Below, piece after piece: positions 12,042 to 21,365 of a DNA stretch of 64,000 nt. A program made the position numbers and the translations under genes. Below the pieces are notes generated by a model. It had not been told where the DNA came from and made no database searches. It saw nothing but the letters and a program-made list of their open reading frames with translations. This stretch comes from Cladorhizidae sp. MBARI D1340-BT2. Taxonomy: Eukaryota; Porifera; Demospongiae; Poecilosclerida; Cladorhizidae. The stretch covers positions 26,520,370 to 26,584,369 of the forward strand of contig JAQNBH010000009.1 in assembly GCA_028752905.1 (NCBI GenBank), read 5' to 3'. Numbering within the stretch: the first letter of the stretch is position 1; each line of letters starts with the position of its first letter.

Positions 12042-12438
12042 TACCGTACTGCTACAAAATTTGATTAAGTTTTGCGAGTGCATTGTTATTCGTAAAACAT
12101 ACTCGCAATATTTTTTATCGCACAAAACGTTCCGCGTGCATATTGCACCCAAAAGTCAGACGGTTTACTAGAGAGAAAGAAGCTGACTACAGTGTGACCA
12201 TTTGAATGTGCTTCAAACGATCCCTGCCTACTAGCGAAGACGCAGGAATCGATCAGAGAAGTATCAGGAGAGCAAACGAAAATGTGCAGAGGGTACTGGA
12301 TGGTCAGGATAGTGTGCAGAAAAGTGCCAACCGATCTTGTTATAATTAGTGGTACTTATTATAAAACGCAAAACTAAGAGAGCATTATACATTTATGGAG
12401 TTCAAAATCTCGAAATTGCACATTGTAGCAATACGGTA
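12042..12438. mobile_element. short TIR element (MITE) within integrase intron
   Basis: The ends are TACCGTACTGCTACAAA at the left and ATTGTAGCAATACGGTA at the right, inverted copies with a few mismatches. If the outermost TA is the target duplication, the element is 393 bp with CCGTA-type ends, as in Tc1/mariner-derived MITEs. It has no coding capacity and is GC-richer than its flanks around 12120-12300. Confidence 0.6.
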
Positions 12439-12575
12439 TATTATTTTCCAAATGCTTATACAATAAAAATATAAACATGGTTTTTGGTGTAAGCCTTCAG
12501 CTAAAGGATGCATATACCTTGAATGTGCTGCTTGTAGTTATAATTTCTATGTATGATGTTTGTGTACTTATGTAG

Positions 12576-14053
12576 ATATGTACTCCTCACAACTTATGAT
12601 ATCAATACAATTGTCCAGTCTGCAACAAAGCAACAGCCATTTGTGTTGATGTTCTACCGAACAGCTAGGAGTTCTATAGACATCAATAATGCAGAACAAG
12701 AGAATGAGCAGGAGCTTCTCTATGAAAACATCTCACTCACTATGTCTCCTGAAGACATACAATATAATTTAGAGAAGCATGTGGCAGATGTAAGAACAAA
12801 ACTGACTGGCAAACATAAATATATAACAGGGAATTGCTGACACTTTTTTGTAACAAAAAATGGGGGACAAATAGTTTAATGAAAATGTTTGATGCAGTTC
12901 CCAAAAATCATGTTACAGATCTGTTTTATTTTGTAATCACATAGGTACATATGAGAAGATAATTATGGTTGAAAATTGAAGAAGCTAAAGCGAAGCATAA
13001 AGCTTATTTCGATTCCTAGCAAAAAAGAGGGCAATAGGTAAGTTTTTATGAATTAATGTGTACCTTTAATGTGTGCCTTTATATAAGCTGAATCAAATTA
13101 GACTCCCATTGTTGTTTCTGAGAAAAAATCGAAAGGCTAATAATAATAAAATTATCTGGATAGATGTATTTCCGAGTTTTGATAAATGTTAGAATGTCCT
13201 TGTCTGTTTTTTGTGATATGTTTTTTATCTGTCGCTCGACCTTTACCGGATGGTTTTAATTTTATATTACTAACCTGTTGACTATAATATGTGTTTATGT
13301 CCTTAAAAGAGGAATGCAAGGAAGGTATCCAGAAAAGGAGACAGGCTGGTCCAGGAACTGGTTGTGACCCTATTTAATTGTTGATGTCTCACCCAAAGGA
13401 CTCTGCATACTGCAGGATAACAACCAAAACATTATGAAGGTTAGGGTTAATGTCGGGCTCTTTAAGCCTTACTTAACTAGAGAGATGCCAGTTCAACATG
13501 AGATACCTTCATCCATCCAGTCACACAACACCAGTTCAAACAACCCTGGACCATCTGATGATTTGAGTGATACAGCTTACCCTGGGAGTCCAGAGAAGAG
13601 GCAGTTCCTAATCATTGGACAGACTAAGAAAGATAGTCCAGTCCTCCCACCACCTGATAGAAACACACCTCTCTCTAGTGAGCCAACATCAGACTGTGTT
13701 GTAACCAGTGTAACACAAGTTGTGCCTAGAATGCTTGGAAAACCCTTGCCTTGCAAACCACCTGTCCTTACAGAAAATTCCCTGATGACTTTAAAAAAAT
13801 TCTGCTGTCTGAAGCGTGGCTAGAAGACACACACATAGATGAGGCACAGGCTCTACTTCGCAATCAGTTTCCAAAGATGGGTGCTTCCAGTCTATTGGGT
13901 ATGTGGCAACAGGAAGTGGAGGCTCAATAACTGGAACTCCGGTTCAGGATTAAATCCAAATCATGAATACTGGCGGCCACTGGGTCTGTGTGTCCAGCAT
14001 AGGAATGCCCAAGGGGACTGTGCGGGTGTATGACAGCCTCTATACAAGAACCA
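12576..14053 (+). pseudogene. Ginger/gypsy-type integrase C-terminus, GPY/F region and start of Ulp1 domain (element G1)
   Basis: An exon from 12576 (after TATGTAG) continues the integrase with TIVQSATKQQPFVLMFYRTAR and MSPEDIQYNLEKHVADVR. A short exon to 13037 holds KAKHKAYFDS before GTAAG. An exon from 13310 carries the GPY/F module, here with the Gly codon changed to a stop followed by PYLIVDVSPKGLCILQD, then VNVGLFKPYLTRE. Next comes a Ser/Pro-rich linker (to about 13790) and the beginning of a C48 protease: LLSEAWLEDTHIDEAQALL, catalytic His in GGHWVCVS and catalytic Asp in RVYDSLYTRT, before a GTAAGA donor at 14054. Frames shift near 13800 and 13930. A linker between a GPY/F integrase and a Ulp1 domain is a described feature of Ginger1 DNA transposons. 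Confidence 0.7.
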
Positions 14054-14552
14054 GTAAGAAATAACTTGAATGATAATATTTTATACGCTAAACTTTAAAA
14101 AAAATTACACATTCTGATTAGGTGAATCAAGAATTAACTGTTGTCAATTTCCAACAACTTTTATGACATGCATTGGAAATTGAATAATGTCATTGAATCC
14201 AACAGTGTTGTTTTTATTTTAATCCTGTCAATTAAAAAATTGGTCTCCTTGATAACTACTGTTGTGAGCTATGAAATCTATACTAAATTTTTTACTTGCA
14301 TAGTATCTCAACTCAAGCATCACATTAAGAACCAAGGCCTTGCAAGAGTGTCAATTTCACCTAAATATGATTCACAGCTCGAAATTAATGGCAAGATGCC
14401 CACGTTATGGTACAACAACGAACCCACTAAAATAGGTACAGTACATGTTACCATTCAATCAATTCTTGTGAAATAAATAGTAGTTATACACTACAAACAA
14501 TTATTAATAGTTGTTTCGTTTGTTTGTTCTTATTGTTGTTGGATCATTGCAG

Positions 14553-15021
14553 AACTGGATACACTAAAATGCCTGGCATGGATGGAATTATATCAAGGAA
14601 GCCACCTGACCATACAGAAACCATACATGCATCAACAGGTTGGAGGCAATACCTGTGGTTTATTTGCCATTGCTGTAGCAACCGCATTATGCAATGGTGT
14701 GGACCCATCAACAATAACATTTGATCAAACAAAGATGCGGTCCCACCTGATGAGATCTTTCCAGACATATCACATCAAACTATTCCCTGTTCAAGGATGC
14801 TGATGGGAAGCCACAAGCAAGAAGCTCAAGACTGTTCTCAGGGAACCATTGATCTGTGTTTGCAGACAACCCCATGACTGTGCCCTCACAGTGGCACAGT
14901 GCAGCAAGTGTAGTGAATGGTTCCACCAATCATGTATACAGATTCCACCATCAGCCATCATCAACCGGGAGGAGGAGTGGAACTGTGGCAATTGTTTGGA
15001 TAGGGAATTGGGTGCCACTTA
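14553..15021 (+). pseudogene. Ulp1 (C48) protease C-terminus plus PHD finger (element G1)
   Basis: The exon opens after TTGCAG. It holds the catalytic Gln and Cys block MHQQVGGNTCGLFAIAVA of a SUMO-protease-like C48 fold, then TKMRSHLMRSFQ, as in Ulp1 domains of transposons. A stop (TGA at 14803) follows GC; the same frame then reads a PHD finger: ICVCRQ, VAQCSKCSEWFHQSCIQIP and EEWNCGNC, a C4HC3-like zinc-binding set that in other proteins reads histone H3 tails. The frame ends at 15021. With the His and Asp in the preceding exon the protease would be complete, but the stop codons argue for decay. The neighbouring sequence 14054-14552 is intron-like. Confidence 0.75.
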
Positions 15022-15580
15022 AATAATTAAGACTGAATCTGTTTGTTCTTGTTGGGATTTTTTTCTGGGTAATTATGAATGTCTCATTTTCATGCAATAA
15101 ACTGTCTTAGTTCTCCATATCTGTGAAATACTGGGAGATCCTAAACTTTCTGGTGGTCTTCCTAGGATATCATGGTTGACCTGAAAATATGTTTATTGTT
15201 TAATTCAAGTTTTGCACAAGTTAAATTGTAGGATGGTGCTGAGGAACCACATATATATGCTCTGACCCTGTTCTTCTATCACTCCATCATCCAGAGAAGC
15301 AAAACAAAAGAAATATTGTTCATCTAATTGTAATTATAGTAAATGGCAAGTATTCTCAGTTGTCATATTATTTCTCCCATGATGATAGATTTGTTGCTAA
15401 AAAAATCTATTTCTATAGCTAGAGAGAAAAATTTAATATAAAAAAAATTAAAAAAATTCTGAGAGAAATGAGGGTTGGCAAGTTACTTGCCATATTAGAT
15501 ACTCCTCCCATGTTTTTACTGCAATTTATATATAGCTTGTGTATATATATATACACACGCAACACTTTCATATTCAGCTA
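15022..15580. other. AT-rich spacer, no gene seen
   Basis: The 3' flank of the Ulp1-PHD exon, including a poly-A-rich patch at 15435-15460 and an alternating TA tract at 15540-15555. Confidence 0.5.
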
Positions 15581-15581
15581 T

Positions 15582-15715
15582 GACAGGTGAGATTTATATG
15601 GCAGGTGGGACTAATATGTCGGGTGAGACAAATATGGCAGGTGTCTGCAGGTGACTAATATGGCAGGTGAGACTAATATGTCAGGTGAGACTAATATGTC
15701 AGGTGAGACTAATAC
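15582..15715. repeat. 18-bp tandem repeat, about 7 units
   Basis: Units of the form GGTGAGACTAATATGTCA (GCA variant) repeat, with one interruption at GTGTCTGCAGGTGA near 15640. It ends about 170 bp before the proposed start of the gypsy element A LTR. Confidence 0.9.
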
Positions 15716-15884
15716 GGAATAGGAATATGGAATAGTTTACCTGACTGTCGCAGGACGACATTAAAACTAGACTGTTCCCAATGCATAACTATGGATGTGG
15801 ATTGAACCCAGTAGTGAGTAACTAATTATGAATTGGAAGTGTTGTTAATGTTGCAGCTTAGTGTGTTTGTGTGTTATGTGTTTA

Positions 15885-16163
15885 TGTTGGGAAAATGTCA
15901 TAGGTCGATGATGAGTGTAAGATTACCATGTATGGGCAGAAACCAGAAGTGGGGGCTCCAGCCTAGTTAAGGGAGGAGTTGTTACTGCTCTGGGAGTTAG
16001 CCATTGTACTGAGTCTTGTAAGTGTCCTATATTGAATTATTAAGGTTTCTCTACTTAACCTTGCTAGCCTAGTGTATAGCTTAAAGGTAGAGTGGTGGCA
16101 GCATACCAACACTTAGTGACTGGCTCAGAGTCTGTGGGTAATATCAGATTTGGTCCTGTCACA
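15885..16163 (+). repeat. 5' LTR of gypsy element A (left edge inferred)
   Basis: The right edge is strong: ...CCTGTCACA is followed after two bases by a tRNA-type primer binding site. The left edge at TGTTGGGAAAATGTCA (15885) is only the first plausible TG start. No complete second copy exists in the window; the last ~30 bases (GTCTGTGGGTAATATCAG...) recur at 24833. Confidence 0.5.
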
Positions 16164-16165
16164 AC

Positions 16166-16184
16166 TGGTGGCAGCGGTGGGATT
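16166..16184 (+). promoter_or_regulatory. primer binding site of element A (tRNA-Leu)
   Basis: TGGTGGCAGCGGTGGGATT is the complement of the 3' end expected for a metazoan tRNA-Leu ending CCGCTGCCA plus CCA. It lies two bases after the LTR end. The identical 19-mer occurs at 24868 and, on the minus strand, at 23814-23832. Confidence 0.85.
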
Positions 16185-16225
16185 TTTTTAAACTAGAGAG
16201 ATAGCTACTTTCCTTGACAAGAAGA

Positions 16226-17130
16226 ATGGATACCAGAAGTAAGGCAAGGCACACTACAGAAGGAGAAAGGCGGAGTACTTCACTGCTAATGGACTCAGAA
16301 GATATTGGGGAAAGAGTGACAACTGATATGCTCCGAATGTTTAAACTCCAGTCAGAGAAGCAAAAGGCAGACGAGAAAAGACGGGCGACTGAACGAGCAG
16401 AAGCCGAGGAGAAAAGAGAACAGAGATGGAAAAGATTGCTGATGACAGTGATGAGCGGAGGGGGCACTGACAGGATAGAAGAATCGGACTCTGTTCCTAC
16501 CCCCAGCCAAATCAAAGCACCCCGGTTCAGAGAAATGAAGGAAGACGAAGACCCCCTGGATTTTTTAACGTTTTAGAGAGCCATATGGCTACATACAAGG
16601 TCCTCAAGAAGGATTGGATGAGATATTTGGTCTCGAATTCCGACCGGATGCCAACAGAGTATATCTGGCAATGCAGCCGGATGTAAAGGAAGACTATGAT
16701 CAAGTCAAACTAGCACTCTTGCGACTCTACTGTGTGACCAGAAAAGCTTACCGAAAAGATTGGACAATCTCAAACGGAAACCAGACGAAGGATGGGAGGC
16801 TCTGATGGGTCGTGCTGTCCTCACCACACGATGGACAGAAGGCTGCAAAACAATCCAGCAGGTAAATGATGTGTGCACTTGATACTGTAATGAAGCTTAT
16901 GCCTAGACATGTAGCACAGTTTGTGTCTGACAAGATACCCAGCACTGCAGCTGAGGCTGGAGGATTGGCAGATGATTACCTGGCAGATAGGGGTTGGACC
17001 CCTGTTGACCAGTCGATATCGGTCGACTCCACCACCAGATATTCCGGAAGGGAGACAGGTCTAGGCAACTAGCAGGTAGAACATGAGGCAGGTGGAAAGA
17101 GAAAGAGGCAAGAGCAAGGAGTACACTCAC
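16226..17130 (+). pseudogene. gag of gypsy element A, frameshifted
   Basis: The start is ATG 16226 (MDTRSKARHTT), 42 bases after the primer site. The first frame runs to a stop at about 16576 with a charged coiled-coil-like segment (SEKQKADEKRRATERAEAEEKREQRW). The capsid-like part continues in other frames: MDEIFGLEFRPDANRVYLAM at 16614, then MCALDTVMKLMPRHVAQFV and a Glu-Ala-Gly-rich stretch to about 17060. Several frameshifts separate these blocks. The layout matches a gypsy Gag polyprotein, which packages element RNA. Confidence 0.7.
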
Positions 17131-17147
17131 ACAAGGGAGCAGTACAG

Positions 17148-17775
17148 ATGATCACAAACAGTACAAGCCGAAGGCAGATGGGTCCTACAGACCCAAATGC
17201 TTCAAATGTGGGAAGCCAGGTCATTTTGCACCGGGAATGCTATAGTACCAAGCCCAAAAGTTTCAAGAAGAGGTACGATAATGTGAACTTGTCCAAGCCA
17301 CTGACGCCCAAGGAAGAAGTGTCTCTGATCAAGACAGAGATCAGTGGACACTCTACAGTGGAAGGCACAGTAGGAGGGATGAAATGTATAGACATTTTAT
17401 TAGATGCTGGTGCAGGGCAGATGGTGGTGAGGTCGAGCTTGGTACCCAAGGAGTGCTACACCGGCAGGTCCAAGGAGGTGAGAGATTACCAGGGAACAGC
17501 ATGAACTCACCACTTGGCACGGATCAACATCACTGTAGGAGGCCGCACAGAGGAGCTGGAGGTGCTGGTGGCAGACAAACTAACACATGAAGTGTTGCTT
17601 GGCACAGACATGCCTGGACTGTGGGATTTGGGTAAGCAGTTGTTGAATAATGAGTTGGTCAATTTGGTGTCTACTCGTTCTCAGACTAGAGCAGGAGGGA
17701 ATACTGAACTGCAGGCTTATGGTCGAGAGAGTGTGAGGCTGAGGAGAGCACTGAGGAGGATGAGACAGCAATGAT
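17148..17775 (+). pseudogene. zinc knuckle and aspartic protease of gypsy element A
   Basis: Near 17188-17240 a CCHC knuckle is readable as KCFKCGKPGHFAPG, with a frame change before the last Cys. The protease follows: VEGTVGGMKCIDILLDAGAGQMVV, with Asp-Ala-Gly where DTG or DSG is usual, then INITVGGRTEELEVLVADKL and VLLGTDMPGLWDLG. The frames change near 17504. A Glu/Asp-rich tail to about 17900 precedes integrase sequence, without any reverse transcriptase in between. Confidence 0.7.
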
Positions 17776-18240
17776 GAGGAATCATCCGAAGGAGTCTCCG
17801 ATGATGGACCAGACCCTACCACAACCGACGAGACATCTGATGAAGAGCCAGAGAAGAAAAGTCTGACAAAGTCCCAGAAGAGGCAGGCCAATGCAGTGTA
17901 CATAGAGGGGCAGAAGGGCCATACACTAGATGTCAATTCCAAGGAACTCCAATGAGAGCAAGAGCATGATCCGATACTTAAACCCATGTGGGTGAAGGCA
18001 CAGAGTGATGACAACACTGAGTTTCTGGTGGAGGATCACTTGCTGTGGAGGAATACAACAGACCGCCTGGGTGATGAGGCAACACAATTGTGCCTACCTA
18101 AAAGGTATAGGTCCATGGTACTGGCTCTAGCTCACCGATCAGGCCATCCAGGATGAGATAGAACAGCACAGAGAATACTTGATGAATTCTTCTGGCGCCA
18201 AATTCATGATGATGTGGAAAAGTTTCACCTGCACCATTAC
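17776..18240 (+). pseudogene. integrase N-terminal part of element A, interrupted by element B
   Basis: Readable blocks are KGHTLDVNSKELQ, DPILKPMW, TEFLVEDHLLWRNTTDRLGD and LALAHRSGHPG, followed by a stop and ILDEFFWRQIHDDVEKFHLHH. These correspond to the pre-finger and HHCC region of gypsy integrases. The sequence is cut at 18240, where element B begins, and the integrase core resumes at 24493 on the far side of it. Protease is thus directly followed by integrase. Confidence 0.7.
18236..18240. repeat. target site duplication of element B, copy 1
   Basis: ATTAC directly left of the B LTR edge TGTCGTGAA; the same five bases follow the other edge at 24488-24492. Confidence 0.85.
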
Positions 18241-18894
18241 TGTCGTGAAAATTTACAGCCTGCTGTCTGCCCCGAGGTTTAACGGTGCCAGACAGACTCC
18301 TGGTTTTCAAGATGCCATAAAGGTAAGCTCGGTCTCTCAGACGTCCTGCTCTACCTAAACCAAACTCAGCCCCTCTACCTCCCGTAGATGCTGGAAACAA
18401 GTAATCAGCCGAGCTGTTACTTTATAAATACAAATAATAATAGTTACAAATGAAATACATATGCTGATACATATGGAGTAAGGAATACAACAACGACCAT
18501 GGGCTCACACTCGAGCACTTAAAGTTCTGGTTCTTAATATTGGTGATGTTCGGAAGTTCTCTGACTTTACTGACTTTTCTTACTCCCTAGCTAAATAATA
18601 TACAATCCTTTTTATACTCTAGCTAAATACAATGTTCATGAAAATAACTATGTCCCAAAATGCCCTTATAGGGTCCCGTCTACTGCTGCTGTGACGTTGT
18701 CACTGTGGTATGCTGGACGGATGTGTTGGCTTCTTATCGTGCCAAAACATCTGGCCAAGTTGTAGTGTGGTGGTGTGGTTCCCGCGGTTCTTCTGGGAAT
18801 GTTGTAGTGTGGTGGTGTCGTTCCCGTGGTTCTTCTGGGAATGTAGGGCTGGTTGGGGGTGTATCTGTAGTCAGGGGGTTCAATTTCCCTGAAA
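18241..18894 (-). repeat. 3' LTR of element B
   Basis: On the minus strand it ends in CACGACA and begins with TTTCAGGG, where the other LTR has TGTCAGGG; the terminal TG is mutated. It includes a duplicated ~45-bp block (TTCCCGCGGTTCTTCTGGGA type) near 18779-18845. It encodes the last ~53 codons of the pol frame. Confidence 0.93.
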
Positions 18895-21352
18895 CTCCCC
18901 CTTCCTCGGTTCGCACGTGCTCGTCGCGACTCAGTCCATCTGCATTCCCGTTAGCTGTTCCGGCTCTGTGGTGGATGGTGAAATTGTAATCCTGCAGTGC
19001 CAACGCCCATCTTGTTAGTCGCCCGTGCGAGTCCTTCAGGTGGGCCATGTGAGCGAGAGGGTTGTGGTCGGTTTGCACCACAAACTTCCTTCCCTCTAAG
19101 TACACCCGGAAGTGGCGGATCCCGTCCACAATCGCCAGTGCTTGCCTCTCTATCGTTGAGTAGTTTATTTCCCTCTGAAGCAACTTCCTCGACCAGTACC
19201 CCACCGGATGTTCTTCTCCCTGCTGGTTTCTCTGGCTCAGCACATAGCCCAGGCCAACATCGGAGGCATCTGTCTGTAACACAAATTCACTTGCCCAATT
19301 GGGTGATACCAATACAGGGTGGTTAGTTAAAACATTTTTCAATTCAATAAATGCACCAGTACATTCCATATTCCAATTCAATACATTACTCATTGATTTC
19401 TTCGTTAAGTTAGTTAGGGGTGTGGCTATTCTGGAAAAATTGGGGATAAATCGCCTGTAGTATCCTGCTAGGCCTAAAAAGGCTCTTAACTGTCGCTTGG
19501 TCCTGGGTTGAGTGTAAGAGGATATTGCTTCCACCTTACACTCTACCGGTTTAACTCGGCCTCCACCTACATTATGACCTAAATACGTGCAGTAGCTCTT
19601 GCCAAACTGGCACTTCTCCAGCTTAATCGTTAGTCCTGCGTTCCTCAGACGCTCTAGCACAGTGGCTATATTCTTCAAATGCTCACCCCAACTACTACTA
19701 AAGATTACGATATCATCTAGATATGCCGCAGTGAACTGGGACAAACCTGATAATATATGGTCCATCAGACGCTGGAACGTCGATGGAGCTGAGACTAGGC
19801 CAAAAGGCATGGTAGTGAACTCGTATTTTCCATAGGGAGTGATGAAGGCGGTCTTCTCCCTATCACTCTCTCTCACTGGTACCTGGTGGTACCCTTTGGT
19901 AAGGTCCAATGTGGTTAAATATTCGGCCCCTCCCAAGTTATCAATCAGTTCTTCGATATTAGGTAATGGGTAAGGGTCTCCTGTGGTTACACGGTTCAAT
20001 CTACGGTAGTCTACGCACATGCGTCTGGTTCCGTCCTTCTTGGGTACTAGCACTATTGGGGCCGCCCAAGGACTCTTACTAGGGGTTATTATTCCTAGGT
20101 TCAACAAGGTTCTGATCTCTTCCTCTAAATACTGCTTCGAGGCTTGTGCCAAACGATATGCAGGCAAACGGATGGGTGGTGCCTCCCCAGTTGGAATCAC
20201 ATGTTCCACCAACTGGGTTCTCCCTGGTATATTACAAATTACATCAGAGAAGCTGCTTTTCAACTCCTCTAATTGGGTAGACTGTGTCTCGGAAAGAGAA
20301 ACGATTGGCTCTTCTTTTAGGGGGTTCTCACTTCCTACCTCTTCCCCAAAGAATGCCGCTGCTGTGGGCGCATGCCACGCTTTTAAAGCATTTATATGGT
20401 AGGTCTGCAGTGGTTTTTTCACCTTTCCAGTACTCAATTTGTATGTCACATCCGTTGCTTTCTCCATTACCTCAAAAGGGCCCTGCCACTCATTGAGGAG
20501 CTTGTCCTGCTTCCTTGGGCGGAAGGCCAGGACAAACTCACCCACTTCAAAGTTTCGCGTCACCGCCTTCCTATCGTACTGACACTTGTCTCTTGCTTTG
20601 GACTCTCGCTCATTCTCTTGAGCTATTTGTTTGGTCATTTCCAAATTCGTTTGCAAAGCCTGCAGATACTCAGGCGTGTCTACAGCACTCTCTTCCTCCT
20701 TCTTCTTCCAGAATCTGGTCAACTGGTCTAGGGGCATCCTCATCCCTCTCTCAAAAAGCAACTCGTATGGGAAAAAGCCAGTAGTTTTGTGGGGGGTTCC
20801 CCGATAAGCCCATAGAATGTAGGGCAAGCATTTGTCCCATTCTATGTCTTGACTTGTTGTTAGCTTGCGCAACAAACGCTTCATGGTGGAGTTGAAACGC
20901 TCCACCATACCATCCGTTTGGGGATGATATGGTGAAGTTCTGACTCTCTTGATCCCAGTTAATTTACACAGGTGAGTCATCACCTTTCCCACAAAGTTTG
21001 TCCCGTTGTCTGTCAGGATCTCCTCTGGCAGACCTATTCTGGCTATTACTTCCATCAAACACTCCGCGATGGTTTCCGCGGTGGCATTCCTCAAGGGGAA
21101 AGCCTCCGGCCATCGGGTACAATAATCCATAATTACGAGTATGAATTTATTCCCTCCCTTCGTTCTTTTGAGGGGGCCAAATATATCCATGGCGATTCTG
21201 GCAAATGGTTGGCCTATAATAGGTAGGGGTTGTAGGGGGTTCCTGGCTGAAATAGCAGGTCTAGCCTTCTGGCAAATGGGGCATGATTGGCACAGGGCGT
21301 GGACATCGCTGGCCAGCCCCGGCCAGTCCATGCGGGCTCTGATCAAATTCAA
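18734..21352 (-). CDS. pol of element B: integrase, reverse transcriptase, RNase H
   Basis: The open frame is 872 codons. Its first codon here is TTG, because the true beginning lies upstream across a frameshift. Integrase comes first: Cys pair CQSCPIC (21-27), D56 in AMDIFGPL, D115 in LTDNGTNF, E151 in TDGMVERFN, and a GPF motif at 291-293. Reverse transcriptase follows: VPKKDGTRRMCVDYRRLN, D483 in LDLTKGYHQ, MPFGL, and the YLDD catalytic box at 545-548. RNase H follows with D695 in QTDASD, TDHNPL and HHRAGTANGNADGLSR. All catalytic residues I can place are intact. The last ~53 residues, including two FPEEPRE-HHHTTT repeats, are encoded by the 3' LTR beyond the polypurine tract. Confidence 0.92.
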   Translation of the reverse strand: MNLIRARMDWPGLASDVHALCQSCPICQKARPAISARNPLQPLPIIGQPFARIAMDIFGPLKRTKGGNKFILVIMDYCTRWPEAFPLRNATAETIAECLMEVIARIGLPEEILTDNGTNFVGKVMTHLCKLTGIKRVRTSPYHPQTDGMVERFNSTMKRLLRKLTTSQDIEWDKCLPYILWAYRGTPHKTTGFFPYELLFERGMRMPLDQLTRFWKKKEEESAVDTPEYLQALQTNLEMTKQIAQENERESKARDKCQYDRKAVTRNFEVGEFVLAFRPRKQDKLLNEWQGPFEVMEKATDVTYKLSTGKVKKPLQTYHINALKAWHAPTAAAFFGEEVGSENPLKEEPIVSLSETQSTQLEELKSSFSDVICNIPGRTQLVEHVIPTGEAPPIRLPAYRLAQASKQYLEEEIRTLLNLGIITPSKSPWAAPIVLVPKKDGTRRMCVDYRRLNRVTTGDPYPLPNIEELIDNLGGAEYLTTLDLTKGYHQVPVRESDREKTAFITPYGKYEFTTMPFGLVSAPSTFQRLMDHILSGLSQFTAAYLDDIVIFSSSWGEHLKNIATVLERLRNAGLTIKLEKCQFGKSYCTYLGHNVGGGRVKPVECKVEAISSYTQPRTKRQLRAFLGLAGYYRRFIPNFSRIATPLTNLTKKSMSNVLNWNMECTGAFIELKNVLTNHPVLVSPNWASEFVLQTDASDVGLGYVLSQRNQQGEEHPVGYWSRKLLQREINYSTIERQALAIVDGIRHFRVYLEGRKFVVQTDHNPLAHMAHLKDSHGRLTRWALALQDYNFTIHHRAGTANGNADGLSRDEHVRTEEGGVSGKLNPLTTDTPPTSPTFPEEPRERHHHTTTFPEEPREPHHHTTTWPDVLAR
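18895..18912 (-). promoter_or_regulatory. polypurine tract of element B
   Basis: The minus-strand sequence GAGGAAGGGGGAG abuts the 3' LTR start. It is the plus-strand DNA synthesis primer site of LTR elements. It is also read in the pol frame (EEGG). Confidence 0.85.
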
Positions 21353-21365
21353 TGTCCTCTCTTGG

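Noticed and set aside
16140..16190. GGTGGCAGCGGTGGGA considered as a Gly-rich coding repeat or tRNA gene
   Set aside because: No cloverleaf; its position after an LTR end identifies it as a primer binding site.
17580..18017. 145-residue minus-strand frame, Cys/Ser-rich
   Set aside because: Shadow of the protease/integrase linker of element A on the plus strand.
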